DNA from: GCA-002793235 sp965267355
Lineage (GTDB): Bacteria; Bacteroidota; Bacteroidia; Flavobacteriales_E; Vicingaceae
Reading direction: 5' to 3'
Assembly: GCA_965267355.1 (NCBI GenBank)
Contig: OZ253956.1
Coordinates: forward strand, 1 to 64,000
DNA: 64,000 bases
Both the position numbers and the translations under genes were made by a program. The notes below the pieces were generated by a model. That model worked only from the letters and a program-made list of their open reading frames with translations. It ran no database searches and had not been told where the DNA came from. This document shows positions 16,466 to 25,219 of this stretch, piece by piece (the first letter of the stretch is position 1; each line of letters opens with the position of its first letter).

Positions 16466-16483
16466 TGTGGAGTCGGAGGGATT
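16466..16483. repeat. Direct repeat within the tmRNA 3' end (candidate att core)
   Basis: The native copy of the 18-bp repeat: it covers the acceptor stem and part of the T-arm of tmRNA (16468 onward) plus 2 bp outside. Confidence 0.7.
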
Positions 16484-16866
16484 CGAACCCTCGTCCAAAC
16501 AAGGAACTAATAAGGTTTCTACATGCTTAGCTTTCAATTAATTGTTAGACCAATAGCAGGTTAAAAGCATCCAACTAAAGGCTTAAGCTTCTTGTGTTTC
16601 GCCAGTAAATCGAAGCTTTTTACTTAGCTAGTTCAAAATTATGATTCCTTAAAAACAACAGTTAATGAACAGAACTGCTGAAAGGAAAATGGTTCTGCCC
16701 TCTAAGGGCTAGAATTAAGATAATCCGACTTAGTCGTGATTATGCAGCCATTGCATAGTTATTTTCGCCAATTAGCGATTTGAGAACCGAGTTTTACGAG
16801 CCAATTCACAATGCTCGACATGCTTGCTTACCACTTCATCTTGCTGTCAAAACCAAAAACGACCCC
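16468..16866 (-). ncRNA. ssrA: Transfer-messenger RNA (tmRNA)
   Basis: About 399 nt. The 5' end GGGGUCG (16866 downward) pairs with CGACUCC at the 3' end, followed by discriminator A; CCA is not encoded. The GGTTTTGACAGCAAG block near the 5' end and GGTTCGAATCCCTCC of the T-arm are characteristic. The tag frame at 16740-16769 reads GENNYAMAA and a TAA stop, like the Bacteroidota GENNYALAA type. It rescues stalled ribosomes and tags the peptide for proteolysis. A TAACTTTG box on the minus strand (16887-16894) may be its promoter. Its 3' end carries the candidate att repeat. Confidence 0.93.
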
Positions 16867-16947
16867 AATATTTTCAAAGAACATTACAAAGTTACCCATT
16901 TTGAATCTTAAATATCTAAATCTTTTAGAAAAGCATTATACTTTACA

Positions 16948-16955
16948 TATATTTG
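16948..16955 (+). promoter_or_regulatory. TAnnTTTG -7 box close to a start codon
   Basis: TATATTTG, the Bacteroidota -7 consensus, ends only 5 bp before the ATG at 16961. If used, the transcript would start at or very near the start codon (leaderless). No good -33 TTG is visible. Confidence 0.4.
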
Positions 16956-16960
16956 TGCCA

Positions 16961-18172
16961 ATGAAAATTGGCGTAATAAAAGAAGGGAAAAACCCACCTG
17001 ATGAACGAGTTCCGTTATCTCCATCTCAGTGTAAAGAGATAGTTGACAACTATCCTGAGATTGAGTTGGTGGTGCAAAGTAGCCATGTGCGTAGATTCAA
17101 GGATCAAGAATACGCTGATTTAGGTATTAATGTAGTTGAAAATGTTGATGATTGTGATGTATTAATGGGAGTGAAAGAAGTTCCTATTAATGATTTGATT
17201 ACTGGTAAGACTTACTTCTATTTTTCCCACACCATAAAAAAACAGCCTTATAATCGTAAACTGTTAATAGCTATGATTGAAAAAAATATAGCTATGGTTG
17301 ATTATGAAGCGTTAACAAACACTAAAGGCACAAGATTAATTGGTTTTGGAAAATATGCCGGTATTGTTGGCTGTTACAATAGCTTTTATGCTTTTGGACA
17401 AATAACAGGTACCTACAATTTAAAAAGAGCTTACCAATGCGAAGATAGAGCTGAGATGGAAGCTGAACTGAGTAAAATTGAGCTACCTGGTAATTATAAA
17501 ATTGTTACTTCAGGTGGCGGAAGAGTAAACTCAGGAATAGAAGAAATCTTAAACAAAATTGGAATTAGAAAGGTTTCAGCTAATGATATTCTAACTCAAG
17601 CGTTTAATGAACCAGTGTATGCCCAAATTCTAGTAGATGATTACTATAAAAAAGCTGACGGCTCTGATTTTATAAGAAAAGAAGTTTACGAACATCCCGA
17701 AAGGTTTGAGAGAGATTTCATGAAATTTGCAAAAGTTGCCGATATGTATATTTCTGGGCATTTTTGGGATGAAAATGCACCTTACATTTTTACAAGAGAA
17801 GATGCTAAATCACCTGATTTTAACATAAAAGTAGTTGGTGATGTAAGCTGCGACATTGATACTGCTGTAGCATGTACATTAAGACCATCTACCATTGCAG
17901 AACCACTTTATGGTTATGACGTTAATGCTGAATCTGAAACGGATTACAATAACCCAGCTGCAATTACCGTAATGGCAGTTGACAACTTACCTTGTGAATT
18001 ACCGAAAGATGCTTCTGCAGATTTTGGCCGAGAATTTATTGATAAGATTTTACCTCATCTAATTGATGATAAAGACCAAGTAATTGCCAAAGCTACCATT
18101 TGTAAAGATGGTGATTTAACCAGCTACTACGAATATTTGAGAGATTACGTAAATGGTGAGCTTACCGCTTAA
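16961..18172 (+). CDS. NAD(P)-dependent saccharopine/alanine dehydrogenase-like enzyme
   Basis: 403 residues from ATG 16961. The longer upstream frame would run back into the tmRNA and is rejected. The N-terminus (MKIGVIKEGKNPPDERVPLSP) is that of the AlaDh/PNT N-terminal family. The C-terminal part (VVGDVSCDIDTAVACTLRPST, VMAVDNLPCELPKDAS, FGREF) resembles saccharopine dehydrogenase (L-lysine-forming) and the reductase half of lysine-degrading enzymes. The likely chemistry is NAD(P)-linked amino-acid oxidation or reductive amination; the substrate is unresolved. It overlaps the convergent deacetylase gene by 11 bp. Confidence 0.75.
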   Translation: MKIGVIKEGKNPPDERVPLSPSQCKEIVDNYPEIELVVQSSHVRRFKDQEYADLGINVVENVDDCDVLMGVKEVPINDLITGKTYFYFSHTIKKQPYNRKLLIAMIEKNIAMVDYEALTNTKGTRLIGFGKYAGIVGCYNSFYAFGQITGTYNLKRAYQCEDRAEMEAELSKIELPGNYKIVTSGGGRVNSGIEEILNKIGIRKVSANDILTQAFNEPVYAQILVDDYYKKADGSDFIRKEVYEHPERFERDFMKFAKVADMYISGHFWDENAPYIFTREDAKSPDFNIKVVGDVSCDIDTAVACTLRPSTIAEPLYGYDVNAESETDYNNPAAITVMAVDNLPCELPKDASADFGREFIDKILPHLIDDKDQVIAKATICKDGDLTSYYEYLRDYVNGELTA

Positions 18173-19037
18173 TAGTATTCTTTCCTACAAAGGATTTTAA
18201 GATATAATAAAGGTATTGTGATTTAATAATTTCAATGCCTTTTTTGTTTTCTTCCATAGGAATACGTTGCAAATTCTTCTTAGAAACATCTTTTTTAATA
18301 CCGGCAGTTCCAAAAGTTAAATCTAATTCTTTATTTACTTTATTATAAAACTCTCTCCCTACTCCATCATCTGTAAATGGAAAGGAAAACACTTTATAAT
18401 CTAAATTGAATTGTTCAACTAAAATATTGACACTATCTAATGTTTGTCTAATTTGTTCTTCCTCACTTAATGACTTATACAATGGATGATTCAAACTATG
18501 AGCTCCAACCGTAAAACCATCATTAATCAACTCTTGAATTTGTTCAGAGGTTAAATAAGGTTTCTCTCTATTCAAGTATTCAGAAAAATTGAAATTCATG
18601 GTTTCAGCAAAACCATCCAAATCTGATGCTTTATCAAAAGGAACTTCCAATAAACCTTTAGCAGCAAATTCTTCTGTAAGAATACTTGCCTTAAAACGAT
18701 AGAATAAGTCTTTATTATCAATAAAATCTGTGTTCACAAAAAACGTAGCTGGTATTCCTTTTTCTTTTAGCAAAGATGCAACAGTAGTGTACAACTCACT
18801 TAACCCATCATCAAATGTTAAATGAAATATCTTTTCTTCAGGTTTTTTCCCTGAATTAACAATGTCAATCAACTCTTTTAGAGAAATTGGTTTGAAGTTG
18901 TTTAGCAAAAACTCTAAATCTGCTTTAAATTCCTCTATACTTCTTATAGGGTAGAGATGCTTATAATGATCTCTTTCAGTATCAGTAGCCACATGATAAA
19001 AGGGTAATATTAATTTCTGTCCAGAAAAACTTACCAA
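18162..19037 (-). CDS. Polysaccharide deacetylase (NodB-like) family protein
   Basis: 291 residues. NodB motifs are present: HLTFDDGL (metal-binding Asp pair, residues 74-79) and GAHSLNHP (HxxxH metal site). This family removes N- or O-acetyl groups from surface glycans. The start is uncertain: TTG 19037 is the first standard codon, but the open frame continues upstream (ATSCSNWFSVNQ) to within a few bases of the preceding gene. It follows the FemAB-like gene in the same direction, so both probably act in envelope or polysaccharide modification. Confidence 0.8.
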   Translation of the reverse strand: MVSFSGQKLILPFYHVATDTERDHYKHLYPIRSIEEFKADLEFLLNNFKPISLKELIDIVNSGKKPEEKIFHLTFDDGLSELYTTVASLLKEKGIPATFFVNTDFIDNKDLFYRFKASILTEEFAAKGLLEVPFDKASDLDGFAETMNFNFSEYLNREKPYLTSEQIQELINDGFTVGAHSLNHPLYKSLSEEEQIRQTLDSVNILVEQFNLDYKVFSFPFTDDGVGREFYNKVNKELDLTFGTAGIKKDVSKKNLQRIPMEENKKGIEIIKSQYLYYILKSFVGKNTIKR

Positions 19038-19092
19038 CTGGTTTACACTAAACCAATTGGAGCAAGAAGTTGCAATATTTTTTGCTAAACCT

Positions 19093-20028
19093 TTAATGCT
19101 TTAAAAGTTTTAACAACTTAGAATTGGTTTTACTAATCTCAAAATACGGAACTTGCTTACCTCCAAATGCTCTAAAATAACGTTCAATCGATTCCATCAT
19201 ACTACCTTCAAAATTAAAAGCTTTCGTTTTTGAAGCACTACGTTTTATTGCCTCCCACAACAACAAACTCATAGAACCTGATGTTTTAAATTCTACATTA
19301 GTTCCACCATGCAAATAATAAGCAGAGTTTTCATCCCATACATATAATAGTATAGAATGAATGTTTCCTTCAGTATCCTTTGCAGCTAATAATTCTCCAC
19401 AGTTATTTTCAGAACAATAGTTGCCAACTCTATTAAGTAAGTCTTTCGAAATAGGGTATTCTTCATTATTAGCTTGATATACATCCTGCTTTAACTGATA
19501 AAGCAAGTCGATATCGGAAATAACCTCAATAGTAAGCACTTTCTCAGCTTTTCTTATTTCTCTTCTAATATTATCTCTAAACTCGTCAAATATTCTATTC
19601 TTGTCAGATAAGTCTTCTAAAATATAAGTATATCGAGTAGTCTGATTAAACCCTTCCCAGTAAAATGGTAACCAGTTGGTAAACTCAGGAACAAACTTTT
19701 GCTGAAAAGCATCTAGTGGAGGTAGCTGATTAATTATTTCAGCAACCACTTCCTTTTCAAAAGATAAGCGATTGGTGTACTTCTGTTCTTCTGGATAGTT
19801 TAACCAAACTCCTTGATAAGGAGTTAACATTGGTGGACGAACCAAAGAAAATGTTTTCTTTTTGGTTAATATATAAGGTAAAAAACCTAAAACATTTCCT
19901 TTCCTCTCAATTAAAACAACATCCCAATTATCTCCAAATAAAGATTGATACCAACTATACCTTAGGAATAGTGGTACTCCAATGTTCTCCTCACAAAATT
20001 TTTGATATTTTTCTTTACTGCTTTTCAA
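19093..20028 (-). CDS. GNAT/FemAB-like acyltransferase
   Basis: 311 residues with the double-GNAT style of the FemAB/BioF2 (Acetyltransf_6) family: RRPPMLTPYQG-like motif near residue 65, NIRREIRKAEK in the middle, then NCGELLAAKDTEGNIHSILL and AYYLHGGTN, and near the end NFEGSMMESIERYFRAFGG. Members typically transfer aminoacyl or acyl groups to peptidoglycan or polysaccharide precursors. It lies directly upstream of the deacetylase in the same direction. Confidence 0.75.
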   Translation of the reverse strand: MKSSKEKYQKFCEENIGVPLFLRYSWYQSLFGDNWDVVLIERKGNVLGFLPYILTKKKTFSLVRPPMLTPYQGVWLNYPEEQKYTNRLSFEKEVVAEIINQLPPLDAFQQKFVPEFTNWLPFYWEGFNQTTRYTYILEDLSDKNRIFDEFRDNIRREIRKAEKVLTIEVISDIDLLYQLKQDVYQANNEEYPISKDLLNRVGNYCSENNCGELLAAKDTEGNIHSILLYVWDENSAYYLHGGTNVEFKTSGSMSLLLWEAIKRSASKTKAFNFEGSMMESIERYFRAFGGKQVPYFEISKTNSKLLKLLKH

Positions 20029-20113
20029 CTTAAAGTCAAAAATAGCTTTAAATATTAAAAACCTTAAAAAACTACATTTATTTTATATTTTTGTTCCACT
20101 TAAATTTAAAGCT

Positions 20114-21090
20114 ATGAGAGAAATTCAGTTTAGAGAAGCCTTAAATGAAGCAATGTGCGAGGAGATGAGAAAGGATGATAGTATTATTCTTTTAGGGGAA
20201 GAAGTTGCAGAATATAATGGAGCATACAAGGTAAGTAAAGGAATGTTGGATGAATTTGGAGCAAAAAGAATTATTGATACTCCTATCTCTGAAAATGGTT
20301 TTACTGGACTAGCCGTAGGAGCAGCTATGAACGGAATGAGACCAATTGTTGAATATATGACTTGGAACTTCTCATTAGTTGCAATCGATCAAATAGTTAA
20401 TAACGCTGCCAAGATGTACAATATGTCTGGTGGGCAACTAAATATACCAATGGTATTTAGAGGTGGAACGGGTTCTGCTGGTCAGTTAGGTGCTACCCAC
20501 TCTCAAGATTTTGCAAACTGGTACGCTAACTGTCCAGGATTAAAGGTTATTGAACCATCTAACCCATACGATGCAAAAGGCTTATTAAAAGCTGCCATTA
20601 GAGATAATGATCCTGTTATCTTTATGGAGTCTGAGCAAATGTATGGAGATAAAGGCGAAGTACCTGAAGGTGAATACATCATTCCTATTGGTGTTGCTGA
20701 TGTTGTTAAAGAAGGAACAGATGTTACTATTGCTGGTTTTGGTAAAATGATGAAGCTGGTAAAAACTGCAGCTGAAGAATTAGCCAAAGAAGGAATCAAT
20801 GCAGAAGTAATTGATTTAAGAACTGTAAGACCTATAGATTATGATACTGTAATTAACTCTGTTAAGAAAACTAACAGGTTAGTATGTGTAGAAGAATCTT
20901 GGCCTTTAGGATGTATTGGAACTGAAGTAACATTTAAAGTTCAAAAAGATGCATTTGATTATTTAGATGCCCCTGTAGTTAGAGTAACGGTGGTGATGTA
21001 CCAATGAGTTTTTCTGTACCTTTAATAGAAGCTTACCTACCTAATGTTGATAAAATCATCAAAGCGGTAAAACAAGTAATGTATAAGTAA
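20114..21090 (+). CDS. pdhB: Pyruvate dehydrogenase E1 component, beta subunit (frameshifted near 3' end)
   Basis: Typical E1 beta start (MREIQFREALNEAMCEEM, GEEVAEYNGAYKVSKGM), thiamine-diphosphate-side and subunit-contact motifs (SENGFTGLAVGAAM, GGTGSAGQLGATHSQ) and the transketolase C-terminal domain (DVTIAGFGKMMKL, VIDLRTVRPID, VEESWPLG). The frame stops at 21007 after VVRVTVVMYQ. Inserting one G after base 20990 (GG to GGG) restores the family ending RVTGGDVPMSFSVPLIEAYLPNV...KQVMYK with a stop at 21088-21090. Either a real mutation removing the last 30 or so residues or a sequence error. E1 alpha is not adjacent, as is common in this phylum. Confidence 0.88.
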
Positions 21091-21222
21091 ACAATCTTTT
21101 AAGCCACAATTACGCAAGTCTCAAAAAGTAAGACAAAACAACAACGCAAAGCATCGAGAACTATAAATACAAAAAGGGAAACTCTTTTAATAAATATACT
21201 TTGTAGTATAGCATCTAGCCTA

Positions 21223-21453
21223 ATGATTCATCAGGTTCTAACTAAAGAGAAAATTCTAGAGTTTCTTCTAATAGAATGTCCTGAAGCAAAGAATCATCCT
21301 GAACTTATTGAAAAAGCTTATAAGATTTTGGAAGCAAAGCACATCATCACAGGTTTCCATAAAAATTGGGTTTACCAAACTTCTTCTATTCCAAGAAATG
21401 GTAAAAAGCAACTCAATCAATTTGATATAAGAAATATCGTTAGAGGTTTATAG
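21223..21453 (+). CDS. Small hypothetical protein
   Basis: 76 residues, charged and probably helical at the N-terminus (EKILEFLLIECPEAKNHPELIEKAYKIL), basic at the C-terminus. No family recognised. It overlaps the convergent ORF at 21440 by 14 bp. Coding is plausible from composition but not proven. Confidence 0.4.
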   Translation: MIHQVLTKEKILEFLLIECPEAKNHPELIEKAYKILEAKHIITGFHKNWVYQTSSIPRNGKKQLNQFDIRNIVRGL

Positions 21454-21745
21454 CTACTAAGGATATTTCTTTTACGCTTTTTAATTCTGACTTGACCTCT
21501 AAACGCACCTTCATGTCGCTCTGAAATGTATATGATTCGTTATGTACTTTAGGGTTGTAATTCTTAGCTCTATGTATAGCGATTTTATCAAAAATGGTTT
21601 CAGAACCATCTTTCTCCACTTCGTAAATAATTAAGTTAAAGTCACCCTCACTAAAATCATATTTTTTTGAGGTTGCTGTTATAACAACATGACCCTTTTT
21701 TAATTCAAAAATATTTTCAGGATTTAGCTCTTGCTCTATTTTCAT
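21440..21745 (-). CDS. Small hypothetical protein, beta-rich
   Basis: 101 residues from ATG 21745 (MKIEQELNPENIFELKKGHVVI); a TTG at 21787 would leave almost no space to the divergent OLD gene. Alternating beta-type sequence (FNLIIYEVEKDGSET, KVRLEVKSELKSVKEISLVAI). No family recognised. It is divergent from the OLD nuclease gene, with 44 bp between start codons that must hold any promoters. Confidence 0.5.
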   Translation of the reverse strand: MKIEQELNPENIFELKKGHVVITATSKKYDFSEGDFNLIIYEVEKDGSETIFDKIAIHRAKNYNPKVHNESYTFQSDMKVRLEVKSELKSVKEISLVAINL

Positions 21746-21789
21746 GGTTTGGCTATATTGTGGGTTCGTTTCTGCTAAAGTAATCAATT

Positions 21790-23667
21790 ATGAAAGTAAA
21801 GGAAATAGATATTTTAAATTATAAAAGTGTTCAAGATGTTACTGTGCCATTACAGGAATATGGGTCAGGTACTAATAAAAGTAAAACAACATTTTTTGTA
21901 GGAATTAATGAAAGCGGTAAAAGTGCATTACTAAAAGGGATGAGTTTTGCAGAAGATGGGATGAAAGGGTTAAAATATTTAGATGATTGTTACAACCCTG
22001 CACAAGACAATGATGAATATCTCGAAATATATATTCATGTTGAAATAGAAAATTTAAAAAACTTTAGAACCCTTGTAAGTAAAAAATTGGGGTTACCTAC
22101 TCAATTTACAGACAAGATTAAAGTACTGTCTTTAAAAAAGAATATCTATAAAAAGGCAAAAACTGCTGCTAACCATATGTATTTTATATCAATTAATTCC
22201 GATTTACCTTTTCATGAATATTTTACTGAAGAAGTAGAAGGTGGGGGTACGGTAATTAAAAAAATTGAAGATGAGTATGATTTAGAAGGGCAAAAAGTAA
22301 CAAAGAGTAATGCTAAAGGGTTTCTTACTGATGACAGAAAGCTCCTAACACAAAAAGGCTTAGAATCAAAAATTGCTTCAAAATTCAAAACCACTTTTAA
22401 CTCGTGGATGCCTAAGTTTCAATTATGGAGACCTGACACTAAATATCTAATAAATGATGCTATTGATTTGAATGCGTTTAAAGAGAATACGAGTATTTCT
22501 CCTCCTTTAAAAAATATGTTCTCTATATATGGTAAGACTTCGGATGATGATATTAAATCTGCAATTGAGATAGCTTTATCTAGTCAAGCAAAAACAGATG
22601 CTTTAATTGGCAAATTATCTACTGCAATAACCGACCATATAAACACTATATGGGAAGAGCATGAGGTAAAAATTAAAGTATCTATTAATGGGGCAAAATG
22701 CAAAATACATGTAGAGGATAAAGACATAGAATACGACTATACAAACATGAACCAACGAAGTGATGGCTTTAAACATTTTATTTCCCTTATCCTTTCTCTT
22801 TCAGCACAGAATAAAAGTAATCAGTTGAAAAAGAACATTATTTTGATAGACGAACCCGAAATCCATTTACACCCAAGCGGAGTCAGATATATGAGAGATG
22901 AGCTTTTAAAAATTGGAAAGAATAATCACGTTTTTGTGTCCACTCATAGTCATTATATGATTGATACCAATTGCCCCGAAAGGCATTGGATAGTATCAAA
23001 AAAGAATAACATAACTACTATTAACCAAATTTCTGAAGATACTCCTTTACAAGATGATGAAGTATTAAAATCAGCATTTGGTCTGAACCTGTACAAGGAA
23101 TTACTACCAAACAACATATTAATTGTTGAAGGTGATAGCGATAAAAAAATAATAAATCATGTAATTGATTTACTTAAAATAACTTTTAACAGTTCTATAA
23201 AATCAGCAAAAGGGGCGAGTAGAACATATGGGATTGCTGCATTATTAGCAGATGAAAAAGTACCTGCCTTCTTTTTGTTTGATGATGATAATGAGGGTAG
23301 GAAATGGAAAAAGAAAATACTAGAAAATTATAAGGGTAATTTTAAAAGGAATCATGTTTTTACAATTTATGATATTGATAAATCTATTCCACAGAAAAGT
23401 ACCTTAGAAGATTTTTACCCTCACGATATTATTAAATCGGTTTATAAAAAAGAATTTAAGGAAGAGATTGACCTAAAGGATAAATCGCCAATTATAGGTC
23501 AGATTATAAGGCTGAAAAAAGAATTAAAAGAAGAGCAAGATAAATTAGATGCCTTAAAAGCTAAGTTCGCTGAAGCGTTTTTAAGTAAGTATAAAACCAA
23601 AGCTTCTCTCACTAAATCAGCTCCAATGCTAATTAATTTAATAAAGAGTCTCCAAGAAAAATTTTAG
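21790..23667 (+). CDS. OLD-family ATPase/TOPRIM endonuclease
   Basis: 625 residues. The ABC-type AAA ATPase half has Walker A GINESGKS (38-45), Walker B IILIDEPEIHLHP (about 349-361) and a His switch (VFVSTHSHYM, about 383). The TOPRIM half has LIVEGDSDKK (about 444) and FFLFDDDNEG (about 494), the acidic metal-binding residues, and a coiled-coil C-terminus (LKKELKEEQDKLDALKAKF). OLD nucleases (P2 Old, GajA) cut DNA and several act in phage defence. No GajB-type UvrD helicase or reverse transcriptase is adjacent, so this would be a stand-alone class 1 OLD. It is convergent with an Xre-type regulator and lies in an accessory patch next to mobile elements. Confidence 0.9.
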   Translation: MKVKEIDILNYKSVQDVTVPLQEYGSGTNKSKTTFFVGINESGKSALLKGMSFAEDGMKGLKYLDDCYNPAQDNDEYLEIYIHVEIENLKNFRTLVSKKLGLPTQFTDKIKVLSLKKNIYKKAKTAANHMYFISINSDLPFHEYFTEEVEGGGTVIKKIEDEYDLEGQKVTKSNAKGFLTDDRKLLTQKGLESKIASKFKTTFNSWMPKFQLWRPDTKYLINDAIDLNAFKENTSISPPLKNMFSIYGKTSDDDIKSAIEIALSSQAKTDALIGKLSTAITDHINTIWEEHEVKIKVSINGAKCKIHVEDKDIEYDYTNMNQRSDGFKHFISLILSLSAQNKSNQLKKNIILIDEPEIHLHPSGVRYMRDELLKIGKNNHVFVSTHSHYMIDTNCPERHWIVSKKNNITTINQISEDTPLQDDEVLKSAFGLNLYKELLPNNILIVEGDSDKKIINHVIDLLKITFNSSIKSAKGASRTYGIAALLADEKVPAFFLFDDDNEGRKWKKKILENYKGNFKRNHVFTIYDIDKSIPQKSTLEDFYPHDIIKSVYKKEFKEEIDLKDKSPIIGQIIRLKKELKEEQDKLDALKAKFAEAFLSKYKTKASLTKSAPMLINLIKSLQEKF

Positions 23668-23673
23668 TTCTCG

Positions 23674-23913
23674 TTAGGTGTTAAAACCTATAGAAAAGAA
23701 GTCTTCCAATGTGATTTCGAAATAATCACAGATTCTTTTAATGGTAGAAATTGAAGGATTACGTTTACATGCTTCTATTCGACCTATATGAATCCCTGTA
23801 TCATTATAGAATACTTCTTGAGTAATATTCTTTTCTTCCCTTAATTGTTTAATTCGAAGAGATACTTTTTTTAACAGTTCTTTATCTAAATGCTTTTCAG
23901 AATTATCACCCAT
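23674..23913 (-). CDS. Xre-type helix-turn-helix regulator
   Basis: 79 residues consisting of one HTH_3 domain (LRIKQLREEKNITQEVFYNDTGIHIGRIEACKRNPSISTIKRICDYFEI). It ends 6 bp from the stop of the convergent OLD gene. A perfect palindrome 36 bp upstream of its start codon may be its operator. Small Xre regulators often control defence genes or mobile elements; the partner here is inferred. Confidence 0.85.
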   Translation of the reverse strand: MGDNSEKHLDKELLKKVSLRIKQLREEKNITQEVFYNDTGIHIGRIEACKRNPSISTIKRICDYFEITLEDFFSIGFNT

Positions 23914-23948
23914 AATGAGGGTGAAAGGTCTAATATTTCAACTAAAAT

Positions 23949-23972
23949 AATAATGACCTTTTGGTCATTATT
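23949..23972. promoter_or_regulatory. Palindromic operator candidate for the Xre regulator
   Basis: AATAATGACC, four T, GGTCATTATT: two perfect 10-bp arms around a TTTT centre, in the divergent space between the Xre gene and 24050. Confidence 0.55.
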
Positions 23973-24049
23973 GAAAAATAATTATTAATATTGATTTCTA
24001 TTCGGTAAACGCTCACCGACTCTTGAGTTGTAATTTAAAAGGTCAAAAA

Positions 24050-24382
24050 ATGAAAGCATGTATCATGAAATTCCTGTTCACACTATTTATTATCAATTCA
24101 GCAGTAATAGTTTATAGTCAAGATTCAACGGAAAAGCAGAAAGCCTTAGTACGAGTAGTTCAAGGGTATGAAGTTTATATTATGTCTGAACCGATGCGAG
24201 ATTACATAGAAATTACAACTATTAAATCGGGTGCAAAATCAGGAATGGTGTCTCCAAATATTGAAAAAATGGTTAAAGTAATAACTAACAAAATAGAGAG
24301 GGCGGAAAGAAAAGTTGGTAAAGTTGATGGTTTTATAACTTCCGATGGAAATACAGTTCGTTTAATTGTATTCAAAGATTGA
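24050..24382 (+). CDS. Small secreted hypothetical protein
   Basis: About 110 residues from ATG 24050; another ATG lies at 24065. Signal peptide (MKFLFTLFIINSAVIVYSQ), then a basic helical body (KMVKVITNKIERAERKVGKVDGF). No family recognised. It is followed 3 bp later by a membrane protein gene, so the pair probably forms an operon. Confidence 0.55.
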   Translation: MKACIMKFLFTLFIINSAVIVYSQDSTEKQKALVRVVQGYEVYIMSEPMRDYIEITTIKSGAKSGMVSPNIEKMVKVITNKIERAERKVGKVDGFITSDGNTVRLIVFKD

Positions 24383-24385
24383 GAC

Positions 24386-24691
24386 ATGAAAAAGTACATT
24401 CTAAATCGGGAAGATTATATCACCCCTTTCTTATCACTTTTAATAGGACATGTTTTTTATATTACATTTTATAAAGATTCACAACATTTGATGATGACTC
24501 CTTGCATGTATCTTGGAGCATCTATATTCTTTGTTGCAAGTTTTCTAGTCGGGTTCACACTCTTATTTTCTGATAAAAAGAAAGATGTCACTCTATTTAG
24601 AAGATTGAGAAACTTGTTGTTGTCTTTTAGTTTTGCATGTTTATTAGCAGCAATATCATTTACTGCTATAGAAAGTATATTATTAACCTAA
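24386..24691 (+). CDS. Small three-TM membrane protein
   Basis: 101 residues with three hydrophobic segments (about 14-30, 38-60 and 76-98) separated by a KKKD loop. No family recognised. Same direction as its upstream secreted neighbour, with a 3-bp gap. Confidence 0.55.
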   Translation: MKKYILNREDYITPFLSLLIGHVFYITFYKDSQHLMMTPCMYLGASIFFVASFLVGFTLLFSDKKKDVTLFRRLRNLLLSFSFACLLAAISFTAIESILLT

Positions 24692-24705
24692 TTAAATATT
24701 CACCG

Positions 24706-24885
24706 ATGGCAGAAGAGAGGATACATAATGTCTTTGACAGCTTTATTGATTGTTGTTCAGAACAGGATTTAGATTTTATAATAGCCAATGAACTAAGCAG
24801 AGCGGAGAAGGAGGAAATAATCAAAAATAGAGATACTGAGACCCAAGAAAACATTCTTGAAAACTATCCTGCATTCCATTCTTAA
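24706..24885 (+). CDS. Small soluble hypothetical protein
   Basis: 59 residues from ATG 24706 (MAEERIHNVFDSFIDCC), chosen because an earlier start would overlap the membrane protein gene. Acidic and helical (SRAEKEEIIKNRDTETQENIL). It is followed by a strong terminator, which supports it as the last gene of a three-gene operon. Confidence 0.45.
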   Translation: MAEERIHNVFDSFIDCCSEQDLDFIIANELSRAEKEEIIKNRDTETQENILENYPAFHS

Positions 24886-24912
24886 ACTTTATTATTACCC
24901 TATTTGTAAGTG

Positions 24913-24940
24913 AAAATCAGCCGAAAACGGCTGATTTTTT
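24913..24940 (+). terminator. Rho-independent terminator
   Basis: Stem AAAATCAGCCG / CGGCTGATTTT with an AAAA loop and a following T tract, 27 bp after the stop at 24885. The A-rich left side could make it work in both directions. Confidence 0.8.
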
Positions 24941-25160
24941 AATTCACTTATCATTTCAATGATAAGTAAAAAAATTAACACTTCCTAGAACTTTTCATTT
25001 ACATCATTTGTTAAGAATAAACTTTTTTAATTGAGTAATCCTTTCTTTTTCTTTGCATATCATATTATCGTAATAATGTAATTATTAGATAGTTATGATG
25101 TATTTTAAAGTAAAAATGGCACAGAATATGTCCGAAAATGAAGTAAATAATTAGAAACAA

Positions 25161-25203
25161 AAAAAGGAAAGTTCTACTCGCTAAAACAGATTCTTTCCTT
25201 TTT
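25161..25203. other. Inverted repeat ending in a T tract
   Basis: AAAAAGGAAAG (25161-25171) pairs with CTTTCCTTTTT (25193-25203) around a 21-nt loop. It may be a terminator or part of the left region of the IS1380-type element. The rest of the space from 24941 to 25219 is AT-rich; I see no gene in it. Confidence 0.4.
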
Positions 25204-25219
25204 AATAACCAAAATAGTT

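Noticed and set aside
16262..16537. 91-residue minus-strand ORF over the att repeat and tmRNA end
   Set aside because: It runs through the tmRNA 3' end and repeats the SNPSDST-like phrase only because of the 18-bp duplication; not a protein gene.
16811..16960. N-terminal extension of the dehydrogenase gene
   Set aside because: It overlaps the tmRNA 5' end and promoter; the family start is at ATG 16961.
21790..23667. Gabija (GajA) defence system
   Set aside because: No UvrD-like GajB gene lies next to it; only the general OLD family can be claimed.
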